NCBI GenBank assembly: GCA_047602575.1
Contig: JASGGY010000003.1
Span: 62,001-126,000 of the forward strand
Source of the DNA: UBA1366 sp047602575
GTDB taxonomy: Bacteria; Bacillota; Clostridia; Oscillospirales; Ruminococcaceae
DNA: 64,000 nucleotides
Direction of reading: 5' to 3'
Every line of letters begins with the position of its first letter. The first letter of the stretch is position 1. Below are positions 8,545 through 17,600 of the stretch, piece by piece. The notes below the pieces were generated by a model. That model did no database searches, had not been told where the DNA came from, and saw nothing but the letters and a program-made list of their open reading frames with translations. The translations under genes were made by a program, and so were the position numbers.

Positions 8545-11292
8545 ATGGGTGAGCAGGCGGCGTTCCGTCCCGATCCGGAGGAACTTCTCAAGCGGATGAA
8601 CGCAGAAAAAACCGTGTTTCGGCAAGGCAAGTTGAAAATATTTTTCGGATACGCGGCGGGCGTGGGTAAAACCTTTGCCATGCTCGACGCGGCACACAGC
8701 GCGCTGAAATCCGGCGTGGACGTGGTGGTCGGTTATGTCGAGCCGCACACGCGTCCGGAAACGCTTGCGCTGCTTGACAACCTCGAGCAGCTTCCGCAAA
8801 AGCAGATGGCATACAAGGGCATCACGCTCAACGAATTCGACATTGACGGCGCGCTGGCAAGAAAGCCGCAGCTGATTCTGGTTGATGAGCTTGCGCACAC
8901 CAACGCCGAGGGTTGCCGCCACACCAAGCGCTACGCGGATGTGGAGGAGCTGCTCAACGCAGGCATCGACGTTTACACCACGGTCAATGTGCAGCACCTC
9001 GAGAGCCTGAACGACATCGTCGCGTCGATTACGCACGTCATTGTGCGGGAGCGCATTCCCGACAGCGTTTTTGACAACGCCGCACAGGTCGAGCTGGTGG
9101 ACATCGAACCGGATGCGCTGATCCAACGCTTGAAGCAAGGTAAAATCTACAAGGAGCATCAGGCAAAAAACGCGCTGGATCATTTTTTCAGCTATGAGAA
9201 TCTTGCGGCGCTGCGCGAAATCGCACTGCGGCGCACAGCTGACCGCGTAACCCGTGAGGTCGAAAGCATCAAGTCGGCGTCACACGCCAATGATTACTAC
9301 ACTTCGGAGCATATTCTGGTCTGCCTGAGCAGCGCGCCGTCCAACGCGAAGGTCATCCGCACCGCGGCGAGAATGGCAAGCGCGTTCCACGGCAGCTTTA
9401 CGGCGCTGTTTGTGGAAACGCCCGGCACGACAGAGCTCAACCAGAAAAACCGCGAATGCCTGCGCAGCAACTTAAAGCTTGCGGAGCAGCTCGGCGCGCG
9501 GATCGCAACGGTTTACGGCGAGGACATCCCCTTTCAGATTTCGGAATACGCGCGGATCAGCGGCATTTCCAAAATCATCATCGGTCGCTCGATGAGCAGA
9601 CCGCGCTTCTTCCTCAACCGGCACAACTTCATCGAAAAGCTAACGAAACTTGCGCCGAATCTGGATATTTACGTCATTCCGGATGTGAATTCCGAACCGA
9701 AAAAAAAGAAGCCCTACACACTGCGGATGCCGATTGTCACCCTGCCGGATGTTCTGCTTTCGCTCGGCATTCTGACGCTATGTACGCTGATCGGGTATTT
9801 TTTCAATCTGCTTGATTTCAGCGAAATCAATACGGTCACGGTATACATTCTCGGCGTTTTGCTGATCGCGAGCCTGACTAAGGGCAGAACCTACGGCATT
9901 GCCGCTTCGGTTTTCAGCGTGCTGACGTTCAACTTCTTTTTCACCGAACCGCGTTTTACGCTGGATGTTTACGACGCGGGTTATCCCGTCACCTTTCTGG
10001 TGATGCTGTCTGCTTCGCTGATCACCAGCACGCTAACGATGCGCGTGAAAAATCAGGCAAAAATCTCCGCAATCAACGCGCACCGCACCGGCGTACTGTT
10101 TGAAACCAGTCAGCGTCTGCACCGTGCAAAGGACATCGACGACATCGTCAGAAAATCCGTTTCACAGGCAATGAAGCTGCTCGGGAAGCCGGTTATTTTC
10201 TATCTGGTGAAAGACGGCAGTCTGGTTGCGCCGGTGATTCTCAACACCGGAAACGAGCCGCTTGACGCCGTTTACACCAGTGCCGACGAGCAGGCGGTCG
10301 CCGCTTGGGTGATGAACAACCGGAAATCCGCGGGCGTTTCCACGGATACGCTGCCGGGCGCAAAGGCATGGTATCTGCCGGTGGCAAGCCGCAGCGCCGT
10401 TCTTGCGGTCGTCGGCATTGTCCTCAGCAGCCGCGAGGAGGTGTTGCCCTTTGAGCGCTCCCTACTGATTGCGATGCTCAACGAAATGTCCTTCGCGATT
10501 GAGAAAAACCACCTCAACGAAATGCAGAAGGAAACCCAGATGCTTGCCGAAAAGGAGCGTCTGCGCGCAAATCTCCTGCGTGCGATTTCCCACGATCTGC
10601 GTACGCCGCTCACCAGCATTTCCGGCAGCACCAGCATCCTGATGACCGACGGCAACGCCATCGACGCGGGCGAACGCAAACGGCTGCTGGGCGATATTTA
10701 CGACGATTCGCTCTGGCTGATCAATCTGGTGGAAAACCTGCTGTCGGTAACAAGAATCGACAACGGCAGCATGAGCATCAAGACAAACGCCGAGCTTGTG
10801 GATGAGTTGATCGCGGAGGCGCTTCTGCACATCGACCGGCACAAATCCGAGCATGCCATCCATGTGCATACAAAGGACGATCTGATGATGGTGAACGCCG
10901 ACGCTTCGCTGATGATTCAGGTGCTGGTAAACATCATCGACAACGCGATCAAATACACGGAAAAAGGCTCAGAAATCAACATCACCGCGTTTCGGCGCAA
11001 GAATAAAGCCGTGATCGAAATCGCCGACAACGGCGCCGGCATCAGCGACGCGGACAAGGCGCATATTTTCGATATGTTTTTCACCTCCCATGCAAGCTCC
11101 GGCGATAACCGCCGCGGGTTGGGGCTGGGGCTGGCGTTATGCAAATCCATCGTAACGGCACACGGCGGCGAGATTTATGTGAAAGACAACAAAAACAGCG
11201 GCACGATATTCGGCTTCAGTCTGGAGCTTGTCGAAGTCAGAACGCTCGAAGCCCCGCTTTCCAACGAGCAGAGAGGAGGATGCCCGCGATGA
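8545..11292 (+). CDS. kdpD: sensor histidine kinase KdpD
   Basis: The K+-responsive sensor kinase of the kdp regulon, about 915 residues and full length. Order: the N-terminal KdpD domain with Walker A GYAAGVGKTFAML and the DELAHTN motif, a universal-stress-like domain (about 250-370), four close membrane helices (about 400-500), a GAF-like segment, the HisKA helix with the phospho-acceptor in RAISHDLRTPLTS (about residue 683), and HATPase boxes DNAIKYTEKG, DNGAGISD and GLGLGLALCKS. The ATG at 8545 is 8 nt after AAGGTG; a GTG lies three codons upstream. The stop overlaps kdpE. Confidence 0.96.
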   Translation: MGEQAAFRPDPEELLKRMNAEKTVFRQGKLKIFFGYAAGVGKTFAMLDAAHSALKSGVDVVVGYVEPHTRPETLALLDNLEQLPQKQMAYKGITLNEFDIDGALARKPQLILVDELAHTNAEGCRHTKRYADVEELLNAGIDVYTTVNVQHLESLNDIVASITHVIVRERIPDSVFDNAAQVELVDIEPDALIQRLKQGKIYKEHQAKNALDHFFSYENLAALREIALRRTADRVTREVESIKSASHANDYYTSEHILVCLSSAPSNAKVIRTAARMASAFHGSFTALFVETPGTTELNQKNRECLRSNLKLAEQLGARIATVYGEDIPFQISEYARISGISKIIIGRSMSRPRFFLNRHNFIEKLTKLAPNLDIYVIPDVNSEPKKKKPYTLRMPIVTLPDVLLSLGILTLCTLIGYFFNLLDFSEINTVTVYILGVLLIASLTKGRTYGIAASVFSVLTFNFFFTEPRFTLDVYDAGYPVTFLVMLSASLITSTLTMRVKNQAKISAINAHRTGVLFETSQRLHRAKDIDDIVRKSVSQAMKLLGKPVIFYLVKDGSLVAPVILNTGNEPLDAVYTSADEQAVAAWVMNNRKSAGVSTDTLPGAKAWYLPVASRSAVLAVVGIVLSSREEVLPFERSLLIAMLNEMSFAIEKNHLNEMQKETQMLAEKERLRANLLRAISHDLRTPLTSISGSTSILMTDGNAIDAGERKRLLGDIYDDSLWLINLVENLLSVTRIDNGSMSIKTNAELVDELIAEALLHIDRHKSEHAIHVHTKDDLMMVNADASLMIQVLVNIIDNAIKYTEKGSEINITAFRRKNKAVIEIADNGAGISDADKAHIFDMFFTSHASSGDNRRGLGLGLALCKSIVTAHGGEIYVKDNKNSGTIFGFSLELVEVRTLEAPLSNEQRGGCPR

Positions 11293-11984
11293 ACAATGCT
11301 TCTGTTCTTGTGGTTGAGGATGACAAATCCGTCAAGAACCTGATTACCACCACGCTCAAAGCACACGATTATCCCTATTACACCGCCGAAAACGGGGAAA
11401 GCGCCATTTTACTTGCGGTGTCGAAGCAGCCGGATCTGGTGATTCTGGATCTCGGGCTGCCGGATATGGACGGCGTGGATGTGATCAAAAACATCCGGTC
11501 GTGGTCGAATAACCACATCATCGTCGTCAGCGCGCGCAGCGAGGACAGCGAAAAAATCAACGCGCTCGATGCCGGCGCGGACGATTATCTGACCAAGCCG
11601 TTCAACGTCGAAGAGCTGCTTGCGCGCATCCGCGCCGCCGTCCGGAAGCTCAATTATATGCAGAGCAGTCAGGCGAACGAATCGGTGTTCGTCAACGGCG
11701 GGCTGACGATTGATTATTCCGCCGGCTGCGTCCGCGTGGACTCCACAGAAATTCACTTAACGCCGATTGAATATAAGCTGCTGTGCCTGCTTGCCAAAAA
11801 CGCAGGAAAAGTTCTGACGCATCATTTTATCCTCAAAGAAATCTGGGTAAACGCGTTTGAAAGCGACACGCCGTCGCTGCGGGTGTTTATGGCGACGCTA
11901 CGGAAAAAAATCGAGAAAGATCCATCAAACCCTGTCTATATCCAGACGCACATCGGCATCGGATACCGGATGATCCGGCTGTGA
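11289..11984 (+). CDS. kdpE: response regulator KdpE
   Basis: An OmpR-family activator of 231 residues. The receiver domain has the acidic pair VVEDD, the phospho-acceptor Asp in VILDLGLPDMDG (about residue 52), and Lys in DYLTKPF; the winged-helix domain follows, with LTPIEYKLLCLLA and a GIGYRM ending. It overlaps kdpD by ATGA with AGGAGGA in the end of kdpD, so the two are translationally coupled. It should activate kdpABC on K+ limitation, possibly through the CTTAAT repeat upstream of kdpA. Confidence 0.96.
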   Translation: MNNASVLVVEDDKSVKNLITTTLKAHDYPYYTAENGESAILLAVSKQPDLVILDLGLPDMDGVDVIKNIRSWSNNHIIVVSARSEDSEKINALDAGADDYLTKPFNVEELLARIRAAVRKLNYMQSSQANESVFVNGGLTIDYSAGCVRVDSTEIHLTPIEYKLLCLLAKNAGKVLTHHFILKEIWVNAFESDTPSLRVFMATLRKKIEKDPSNPVYIQTHIGIGYRMIRL

Positions 11985-12030
11985 CCGTAAAACGCCGTGC
12001 CGAACCATCCGCCCGATCCCCGCGTAAGAA

Positions 12031-12063
12031 AAAGCCTGCACAAACGCTGTGCAGGCTTTTTTT
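12031..12063. terminator. bidirectional intrinsic terminator after kdpE
   Basis: AAAGCCTGCACA pairs with TGTGCAGGCTTT around a 5-nt loop, with T or A runs on both sides. It serves kdpE on the plus strand and the small convergent minus-strand gene ending at 12067. Confidence 0.9.
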
Positions 12064-12066
12064 CAT

Positions 12067-12201
12067 CTACTTACCGTGCTTCTGTTTTCCCTGAATTTCG
12101 GGCACGGGCGCAACATCGTTTTTCGGCAGTTTCGTTTTGTGGTTGCTCTCCGTTCCATGGGGCTCTTTCGGGTCAGGACGCCGCATTCCGGCTTTTGCCA
12201 T
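12067..12201 (-). CDS. conserved small hypothetical protein, 44 aa
   Basis: A short gene that automatic calling easily misses. It has a perfect AAGGAG ribosome site 9 nt before the ATG and a terminator after it. The product starts MAKAGMRRPDPKEPHGTE and continues SNHKTKLPKNDVAPVPE to a basic end, with no hydrophobic stretch. It is hydrophilic, Pro- and Lys-rich and probably disordered. Similar small proteins occur in many Clostridia as I remember, but no function is known to me. It is convergent with kdpE. Confidence 0.75.
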   Translation of the reverse strand: MAKAGMRRPDPKEPHGTESNHKTKLPKNDVAPVPEIQGKQKHGK

Positions 12202-12343
12202 ATTGTCAACTCCTTCTCTCACGCAAGCATTGATTTTCTTTGTATAGTATGGCGCATGAGCCGATTGATTATTCCGGACGCGGTGTTTTCACAAGCACCT
12301 GACAGCCATTTTTAAATTTCACTTTTGCGGCAGTGCCAACGCC

Positions 12344-12375
12344 AAATAAAAACCGCCGGCACTGCGCCGACGGTT
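12344..12375 (-). terminator. intrinsic terminator of the PNPOx-like gene
   Basis: On the minus strand AACCGTCGGC and GCCGGCGGTT pair with one mismatch around a 5-nt loop, followed by TTTTTATTT. It lies just after the stop codon at 12384. Confidence 0.75.
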
Positions 12376-12383
12376 GATGGGAA

Positions 12384-12776
12384 TCAGAACTTGATGACTT
12401 TCGGCGCTGCCGAAAACGATGCAATCACAGCCTCGGCATCCTTTAAATACAGCACCTGCGTGTTTTCATCCTCCGCCGAATACATGGCTTTCAGGCTCGG
12501 ATACTGATCAAGCATATACTTTTTTACTGCAAAGTTATCGTCGTTGACCGCAACAGCGGCAACCCGAATCCATTCCTTTCCATTAAAAGCGGAAATCTCA
12601 ACCTTCGGATTCGCATCCATCTGCTTTGATACATCCTTCTTCTTTCCGGTCTGGATATAGAGCTTGCCCTCATAAACACATACCGTGCCGAACGGACGTA
12701 CCCGCGGCTGGTCGCCCTCCACCGTCGCAAGGTAGTAAGTCCCGCACTGCTTGAGAAATTCATAGACTTCGTTCAT
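12384..12776 (-). CDS. pyridoxamine 5'-phosphate oxidase family protein
   Basis: A 130-residue flavin-binding split-barrel protein. It shows the family opening MNEVYEFLKQCGTYYLATVE, then GDQPRVRPFGTVCVYEGKLYIQTG and NPKVEISAFNGKEWIRV. Such small members bind FMN or F420 and are usually general oxidoreductases or flavin carriers, not true PdxH. The ATG at 12776 is chosen because AGGAGG sits about 12 nt upstream; an earlier in-frame ATG adds 12 atypical residues. It is divergent from an HxlR regulator, which probably controls it. Confidence 0.85.
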   Translation of the reverse strand: MNEVYEFLKQCGTYYLATVEGDQPRVRPFGTVCVYEGKLYIQTGKKKDVSKQMDANPKVEISAFNGKEWIRVAAVAVNDDNFAVKKYMLDQYPSLKAMYSAEDENTQVLYLKDAEAVIASFSAAPKVIKF

Positions 12777-12873
12777 AAAAAAATCCTCCGTTTCATTTGA
12801 CACAGCGTTCAATCTGTACTATAATTATAACAGCTACGAAAAATATTACAAGTACGATTTTTTATAATACCAA

Positions 12874-12889
12874 GTATCTTACATGATAC
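12874..12889. promoter_or_regulatory. candidate HxlR operator
   Basis: GTATC-TTACAT-GATAC is an inverted repeat in the shared 126-bp region between the PNPOx-like gene and the hxlR-like gene, 6-10 bp downstream of a TATAAT (12863-12868) and just before the ribosome site. A related GTAC/GTAT sequence pattern recurs further upstream. Confidence 0.5.
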
Positions 12890-12902
12890 CATAGGAGGAA
12901 GC

Positions 12903-13280
12903 ATGGAAAAGGATTTATTCGGGCTTTGCCCGTATACAACGGCGCAGTATATTCTGTCCGGAAAATGGACGATGCTGATTCTGCACCATTTGTCCGCAAA
13001 AACCATGCGTTTTAATGAATTGCAGCGGATTCTGGGAAATATCACACAGGCGACTCTGACCAAACAGCTCCGCACAATGGAAGAAAACGGTTTGATTCTC
13101 CGCAAGATGTACAACCAGATTCCGCCCAAAGTGGAATACTCGCTGAGCGGACTCGGCAGAAAATTCATTCCTGTGCTGGATGCGCTCGGCAAATGGGGCT
13201 GCGAATACATTGCGTATTTGAAAGAAAAGAGCGGCGCTGGAGTTGATTCTCTCAATGACGAAGGCGACTCGGTTCTGTGA
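12903..13280 (+). CDS. HxlR family transcriptional regulator
   Basis: A 125-residue winged-helix regulator with the family signature: Cys in LFGLCPYTTA near the N-terminus, GKWTMLILHHLS, FNELQRIL, TQATLTKQLRTMEENGLI and the wing VEYSLSGLGRKFIPVLDAL. HxlR proteins often sense aldehydes, quinones or thiol stress through the N-terminal Cys and control a divergent oxidoreductase, matching its PNPOx-like neighbour. The ATG follows GGAGG by 6 nt. Confidence 0.9.
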   Translation: MEKDLFGLCPYTTAQYILSGKWTMLILHHLSAKTMRFNELQRILGNITQATLTKQLRTMEENGLILRKMYNQIPPKVEYSLSGLGRKFIPVLDALGKWGCEYIAYLKEKSGAGVDSLNDEGDSVL

Positions 13281-13325
13281 TACTATGGATTGATATTTAA
13301 GAAACGATTTGATCGGAGGAGAAAA

Positions 13326-13688
13326 ATGAAGAAGATCATAAAGTCAGTAATTGCGGTGATTTGTGTCATCGGTCTGATTGTTGTAGCTTTGATTGCGATC
13401 AATGAATACAGATGGAAAACCGCTGACAAACAATTTACTGCATATGCGCATGAGCATTACGGCAACCATGTTGATGTTTCGGTGGTATATTGTTTCGATT
13501 CCAGTGACTTTCAGGCGGAAGTTTTTGATCCAAAAACAAATCTAAGCTATATGTTGTGGAAAGATGAAGACGGAACAATACAAAGCAGGATTTACATACC
13601 CGGTTCTGCAGCGACCTTGTATCCGAATGAATCAGCTTTCAATTCAATAACTTCGCAGAGCGTATCCGGTAAACATGATGTTTCCTGA
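13326..13688 (+). CDS. membrane-anchored immunity-like protein (paralogue of the one at 25712)
   Basis: 120 residues: an N-terminal membrane helix (VIAVICVIGLIVVALIAI), then a hydrophilic domain. It resembles the putative immunity protein at 25712 in layout and motif: a helix with Ala/Tyr (TAYAHEHYGNH / TKYAQDNFKGS), then VVYCFDSSDFQAEVFD / IVYYDFKNDRYVAEVN, then LWKDEDG / LWIDENR. It is probably an orphan immunity gene or a remnant of the same cassette family, left of the flanking direct repeat. The start is set by CGGAGG 7 nt before the ATG. The exact function is unknown. Confidence 0.6.
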   Translation: MKKIIKSVIAVICVIGLIVVALIAINEYRWKTADKQFTAYAHEHYGNHVDVSVVYCFDSSDFQAEVFDPKTNLSYMLWKDEDGTIQSRIYIPGSAATLYPNESAFNSITSQSVSGKHDVS

Positions 13689-13798
13689 TACGCTTTTTTT
13701 CGGCAATGTTCGGCGCTGCGGTAACATCTTTGCCTTGCATACAGAGCGCACGTTGTTCCATACTATGGATTTATTTTATGTAGAATGATGTTTTTTCT

Positions 13799-13827
13799 TG
13801 ACTTTTTATTAATGATATCATATAAAA
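13799..13827 (+). promoter_or_regulatory. sigma-A-like promoter
   Basis: TTGACT and TATAAA are separated by 17 bp. They precede a stretch that holds only a truncated membrane-peptide gene (13917-14030). The promoter may be a remnant of a former complete immunity gene. Confidence 0.5.
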
Positions 13828-13916
13828 ATAATTGGTATTAGCAGCTGTTGCAGTTTGCATCAGCCTGATTACTGCTGTAAGCGTTTGGTTAAAGCGATTA
13901 ACCCCCAGGAAAAGGG

Positions 13917-14030
13917 ATGATGATCATGGAAAAACGTAAGAAAATTCTATTATTGAGTATTTCAATTATTGTTGTAGCAGGATTGGTATGCTGGGCGGTC
14001 TATGTTTTTTCTGCGCCGGATAAAAACTAA
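13917..14030 (+). pseudogene. truncated immunity-like membrane peptide
   Basis: A 37-codon frame after AGGAAAAGGG: a short basic start (MEKRKK), one membrane helix and the end YVFSAPDKN. It resembles the first 40 residues of the immunity-like protein at 28651 (lysines, helix, YSFAPPDKS) and then stops. It is followed at once by a 36-nt sequence also present before the immunity gene at 22363. It is best read as a deleted cassette remnant; a functional peptide is not excluded. Confidence 0.5.
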
Positions 14031-14058
14031 ACAAAACGAAAGTGAGTTTCAAGTCTAT
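14023..14058 (+). repeat. 36-nt repeat shared with 22329-22364
   Basis: The 36 nt are identical to the leader just before the immunity gene of cassette 2 and include its GAAAGTGAG ribosome-site region. Here the sequence continues as TTGAAGTAG and codes for nothing, so it looks like the scar of a deleted immunity gene outside the array's left repeat. Confidence 0.7.
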
Positions 14059-14139
14059 TTGAAGTAGCTGAAACAAATGGATGGTCCAATTAATATACAA
14101 ATCCATTGAATACCGGCTGTAACTGCGTGATTATTCTAG

Positions 14140-14175
14140 AACCCCCTGTGCTTCCCGCCCGAAGCACAGGGGGTT
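14140..14175. repeat. palindromic element, copy 1
   Basis: AACCCCCTGTGCTTC and GAAGCACAGGGGGTT form a perfect 15-bp stem around a 6-nt loop. Related copies lie at 21354, 23020 and 29376, all in the Rhs island. Confidence 0.8.
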
Positions 14176-14238
14176 CTTCGTCCACAAAAATAACAGAGCG
14201 TATCCCGAAACCCATGGTTTCAAGATACGCTCTGTTAT

Positions 14239-14287
14239 TGGTTGGGGTAAAAGGATTCGAACCTTTGGAATGTTGGAGTCAGAGTCC
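14239..14287 (-). pseudogene. tRNA-Gln 3' fragment (att-like remnant)
   Basis: Covers 49 nt of tRNA-Gln(CUG): the end of the 5' anticodon stem, anticodon loop, variable loop, T arm, acceptor 3' strand and encoded CCA. The 5' half is missing; AT-rich island sequence follows instead. It is identical to the matching part of the intact gene at 29476-29551. The geometry fits a displaced 3' end left by integration at a tRNA gene. Confidence 0.8.
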
Positions 14288-14471
14288 GAGAAGCAATTAT
14301 ATGGGAACTAAGTTAACACCATAACATATTATTTCCTATGTATATTGCAATCTCGTTTTATCTCTTAAATTGTATTAAGGAAAAGTCAATAGTGTATAAG
14401 CACCGATACAATATTTATATATCACAATATGCCATGAAAACAAATAATTAAATTATAATTGATATTTATGC

Positions 14472-14500
14472 TTGACATATCATTAACTATAATATATAAT
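14472..14500 (+). promoter_or_regulatory. consensus promoter of the Rhs gene
   Basis: TTGACA (14472-14477) and TATAAT (14495-14500) with a 17-bp spacer, in very AT-rich DNA. It implies an untranslated leader of about 108 nt before the ATG at 14615, which follows CGGGGGAA. The rest of 14288-14614 holds no gene that I can see. Confidence 0.8.
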
Positions 14501-14614
14501 AACAAATGGCAATATCGCTTTATTTATGTATGAATGTTATCCATATGACAGCATTACTGATAATCAGAGCAATTTTACTGATAAAAAATATAAATTAATA
14601 TCGGGGGAAATGTT

Positions 14615-17600
14615 ATGAGTTTATTTAAGTTGAAGAAAATTACAGCCGTCTTCCTGTGCTGCGTCATGTTCGTGGAGATTTTCGCTTTCGATGTATTTGC
14701 ACAAGACAACTCTGATTTAAGCAGCGCGATAAAAAACGAAACCGGCACAACAACATCCACCGATAATACAGAAGTGAAAGAACCTGTCATTGTATGTGAG
14801 GACATAACCAAACGCACAGAAAAATCCAAACAATTCCTGATGAGTGACGGTAGTTATACCATTGCGACTTATGATAACGCTGTGCATTACCTCGATGAAG
14901 ATGGCGTTTGGAAGGATATAGACAACACCTTATCGCTGGTTACTGATAATGGTTCTCTTGGGTTTCAAACAAATGACAACGCCATGGATGTCAGATTCGC
15001 TGTTAACTCTGCATCTCAAAAACTTCTTTCTGTTAAGAAAGATGATTACGAAATTTCATGGGGACTTGACGATGCGAACAACAATGCACGCATCAGTCTA
15101 TGTGACGGAGATACAGCAGAAAATGACGTGTCTGCGGAAGAGCAGTTCTATACATTAACTGATCTTAGTAAACAAATATCTTATTCAGAAATTGAAACCG
15201 GCGTGGATCTTGAGTACAACGTGATCGGAACAAACGTCAAGGAGAATATTGTAATTAAAAATCCTCTGCAGGATTATGATTTTTCTTTCTTAATCAATGT
15301 CAAGAATTTAAAGTTAAAACTCAATGATGATGGCAGCATTTCGGCATATAACGGAAATGAAATTGTCATGACCATACCTGCGCCGTTTATGTATGACAAG
15401 AATAGCGTGTTGTCTCTTGATGTTCATTATTCACTTGAAGCAGTAACAAATACCTCTTATAGAGTTACCCTGCATGCAGATCCGGAATGGTTCCATGCCG
15501 GAGATCGTGCATTTCCAGTCACGATTGATCCGATTCTGACAACGGAAAAAACAGATTTAGACAGCACTTTTGCGATTGAAGGCCTTCCACTTAATTTCAG
15601 CTCATCTGGATATTTAGCCCGATCTGTCGGAATGAACGACGGAAAAAGTCAAAACACCTATATCCATTTTGATGTACCACCTCTTGGGAACGGTGACATG
15701 TTAGTCAAAGCCCAGGTAAAGCTGACACAAACAAATGCGGTAAATGTCACAGGGTCAAACTACATAAATGCTTACCGCATTAAGTCCGCATGGACGGCAG
15801 CCGACCTGACAGGAATCAATCTGCCTGATTATGACCCGGAAATCTACGACTCCATTCCAATGGATACAAACAACACGACGAAATACATTGACATTACAAA
15901 ATTGGCAAATGAGTGGTATAATAACATAAATACAAATTATGGCATTATGCTGAAGGCTGACTCCTCTGCCCAGGACGGATATGTACTGTTTAACTCAGAG
16001 TATTCTGGTTCCACCGTCCCCACCTTGCTTATAAATTACAGAAACACAAAAGGTCTGGAAAGCATCTGGTCATATGAGTCGGCATCTGTCAATAACAATA
16101 CCTCTGCTGATGTGAATCTGTATAACGGTAATATCGTCGTTACCGGAAATGACGCTTCCACATCCGGAGGAGTTCTTCCCGTTGCGGTCGGTCATATTTT
16201 TAACGGGGCACAGGCAAACAGTGAGTTCCGTCCGAATCTGTGTTATGTGACCACAATGCTCGGAAAAGGTTGGAAACTCAATCTTCAAGAGTATATCTTG
16301 CCGATTTCCAACCCTGACACACTGGATGTATATAAGTATGTGTGGATAGACAGCGATGGCACCGAACATTATTTTAAATCGCCGACCAGTGCAATTCCTG
16401 TATATATAGATGAAGACGGACTGGATATAGATATCTACCATAATAATGATGGTTCGTTTACCATGTACTATCCTAATGGAGAATTCAAATATTTTGATGC
16501 CAACGGCTATCTGACATCGTATAAAGATACCAACGGTAATATGATGAGCATTACATACACAGGCTCAGGATATACCAAAAGAATCTCATATGTCACAGAC
16601 GGCGCAGGAGAAAAGCTGACTTTTACGTACAATGCAAACAATTATCTGACGGCTATTACTGACGCTTCCGGCAAGTCATGGACATATACATACACCAATG
16701 GGCATTTAACAAAATCAACATATCCGGACGGTACGGATACCTTATATGCATATAACAACATTGATGGAACTGTTCAGAATATTACAGACAGTGCATCATC
16801 ATATAGCTTGAATTATGAATACAATGATCTGAAAAAAGTGAAGTCTGTTACAGAAATTGGTGGTACAACTCAGGGACAATCCGTTAAGATTAATTATTCT
16901 ATTGCGGATTATATCACAACGGTGCAGTACAGTGGAGCAGATGATATCATCGGAACTGATGATGACATATTAACCACATATAACTTTGACACATATGGAC
17001 GAGCTATTTCCACCTACTCGTCAAATTCAAACCGTACTTCTGTTTACGGAACTTCAACAGCAAGTTACAACAGCGACAGTTCAAACGCTAAGATGCACAA
17101 AGTCATCAATACAACGTCTGCAGGCGCGGCGGCTGTTAATCTGCTAAACAATGGTCAGGCCGAGAACGGGATGGTTTCCTGGTCACTTGGATTCTGGGGG
17201 ACGGACAACAGTTCAAAATCCGGAAATATCAGCACTGATGAAAAATATCTTGGAACATCCTCATTTTTTGTGAATAACACCACGGCGGTGAACGGCGCAA
17301 CAGTTGGTTTGGTCCAAACTGTAAATCTTGTAAAAGGACATACCTATACGCTGTCAGGATATATCAAAGCAGACAACAACAATGGCAACGGCGCGTTTGT
17401 CGGTGCAACGAATAATGCAGGCTTATCATCATATAAATCGGACTACGTTCAGCTGATGGATGGTTCCGTTAATGGCGGCTGGCAGAAGGTATCCGTAACA
17501 TTCACCGCAAAAATCGACGGAAGTCATCAAGTTATGCTTGGCTTAGATAATTATGTCGGAAAAGCATACTTTGACTGCGTTCAGCTTGAAGATAGCAGCA

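Larger units (their letters stand above)
14140..14287. repeat. left copy of the island-flanking direct repeat
   Basis: 148 nt, almost identical to 29376-29524 (I see about three substitutions or indels). It contains, in order, a 36-bp palindrome (14140-14175), a strong hairpin (14189-14239) and the 3' half of tRNA-Gln(CUG) (14239-14287). Identity stops abruptly within the tRNA anticodon arm. Confidence 0.85.

Noticed and set aside
12049..12315. Plus-strand open frames after kdpE
   Set aside because: They start inside the terminator hairpin and run antisense to a better-supported 44-residue gene with a good ribosome site.
13832..13952. Frame with a hydrophobic segment starting at a TTG just after the promoter at 13799
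   Set aside because: It has no ribosome site and overlaps the better-supported frame at 13917; probably part of the same decayed immunity gene region.
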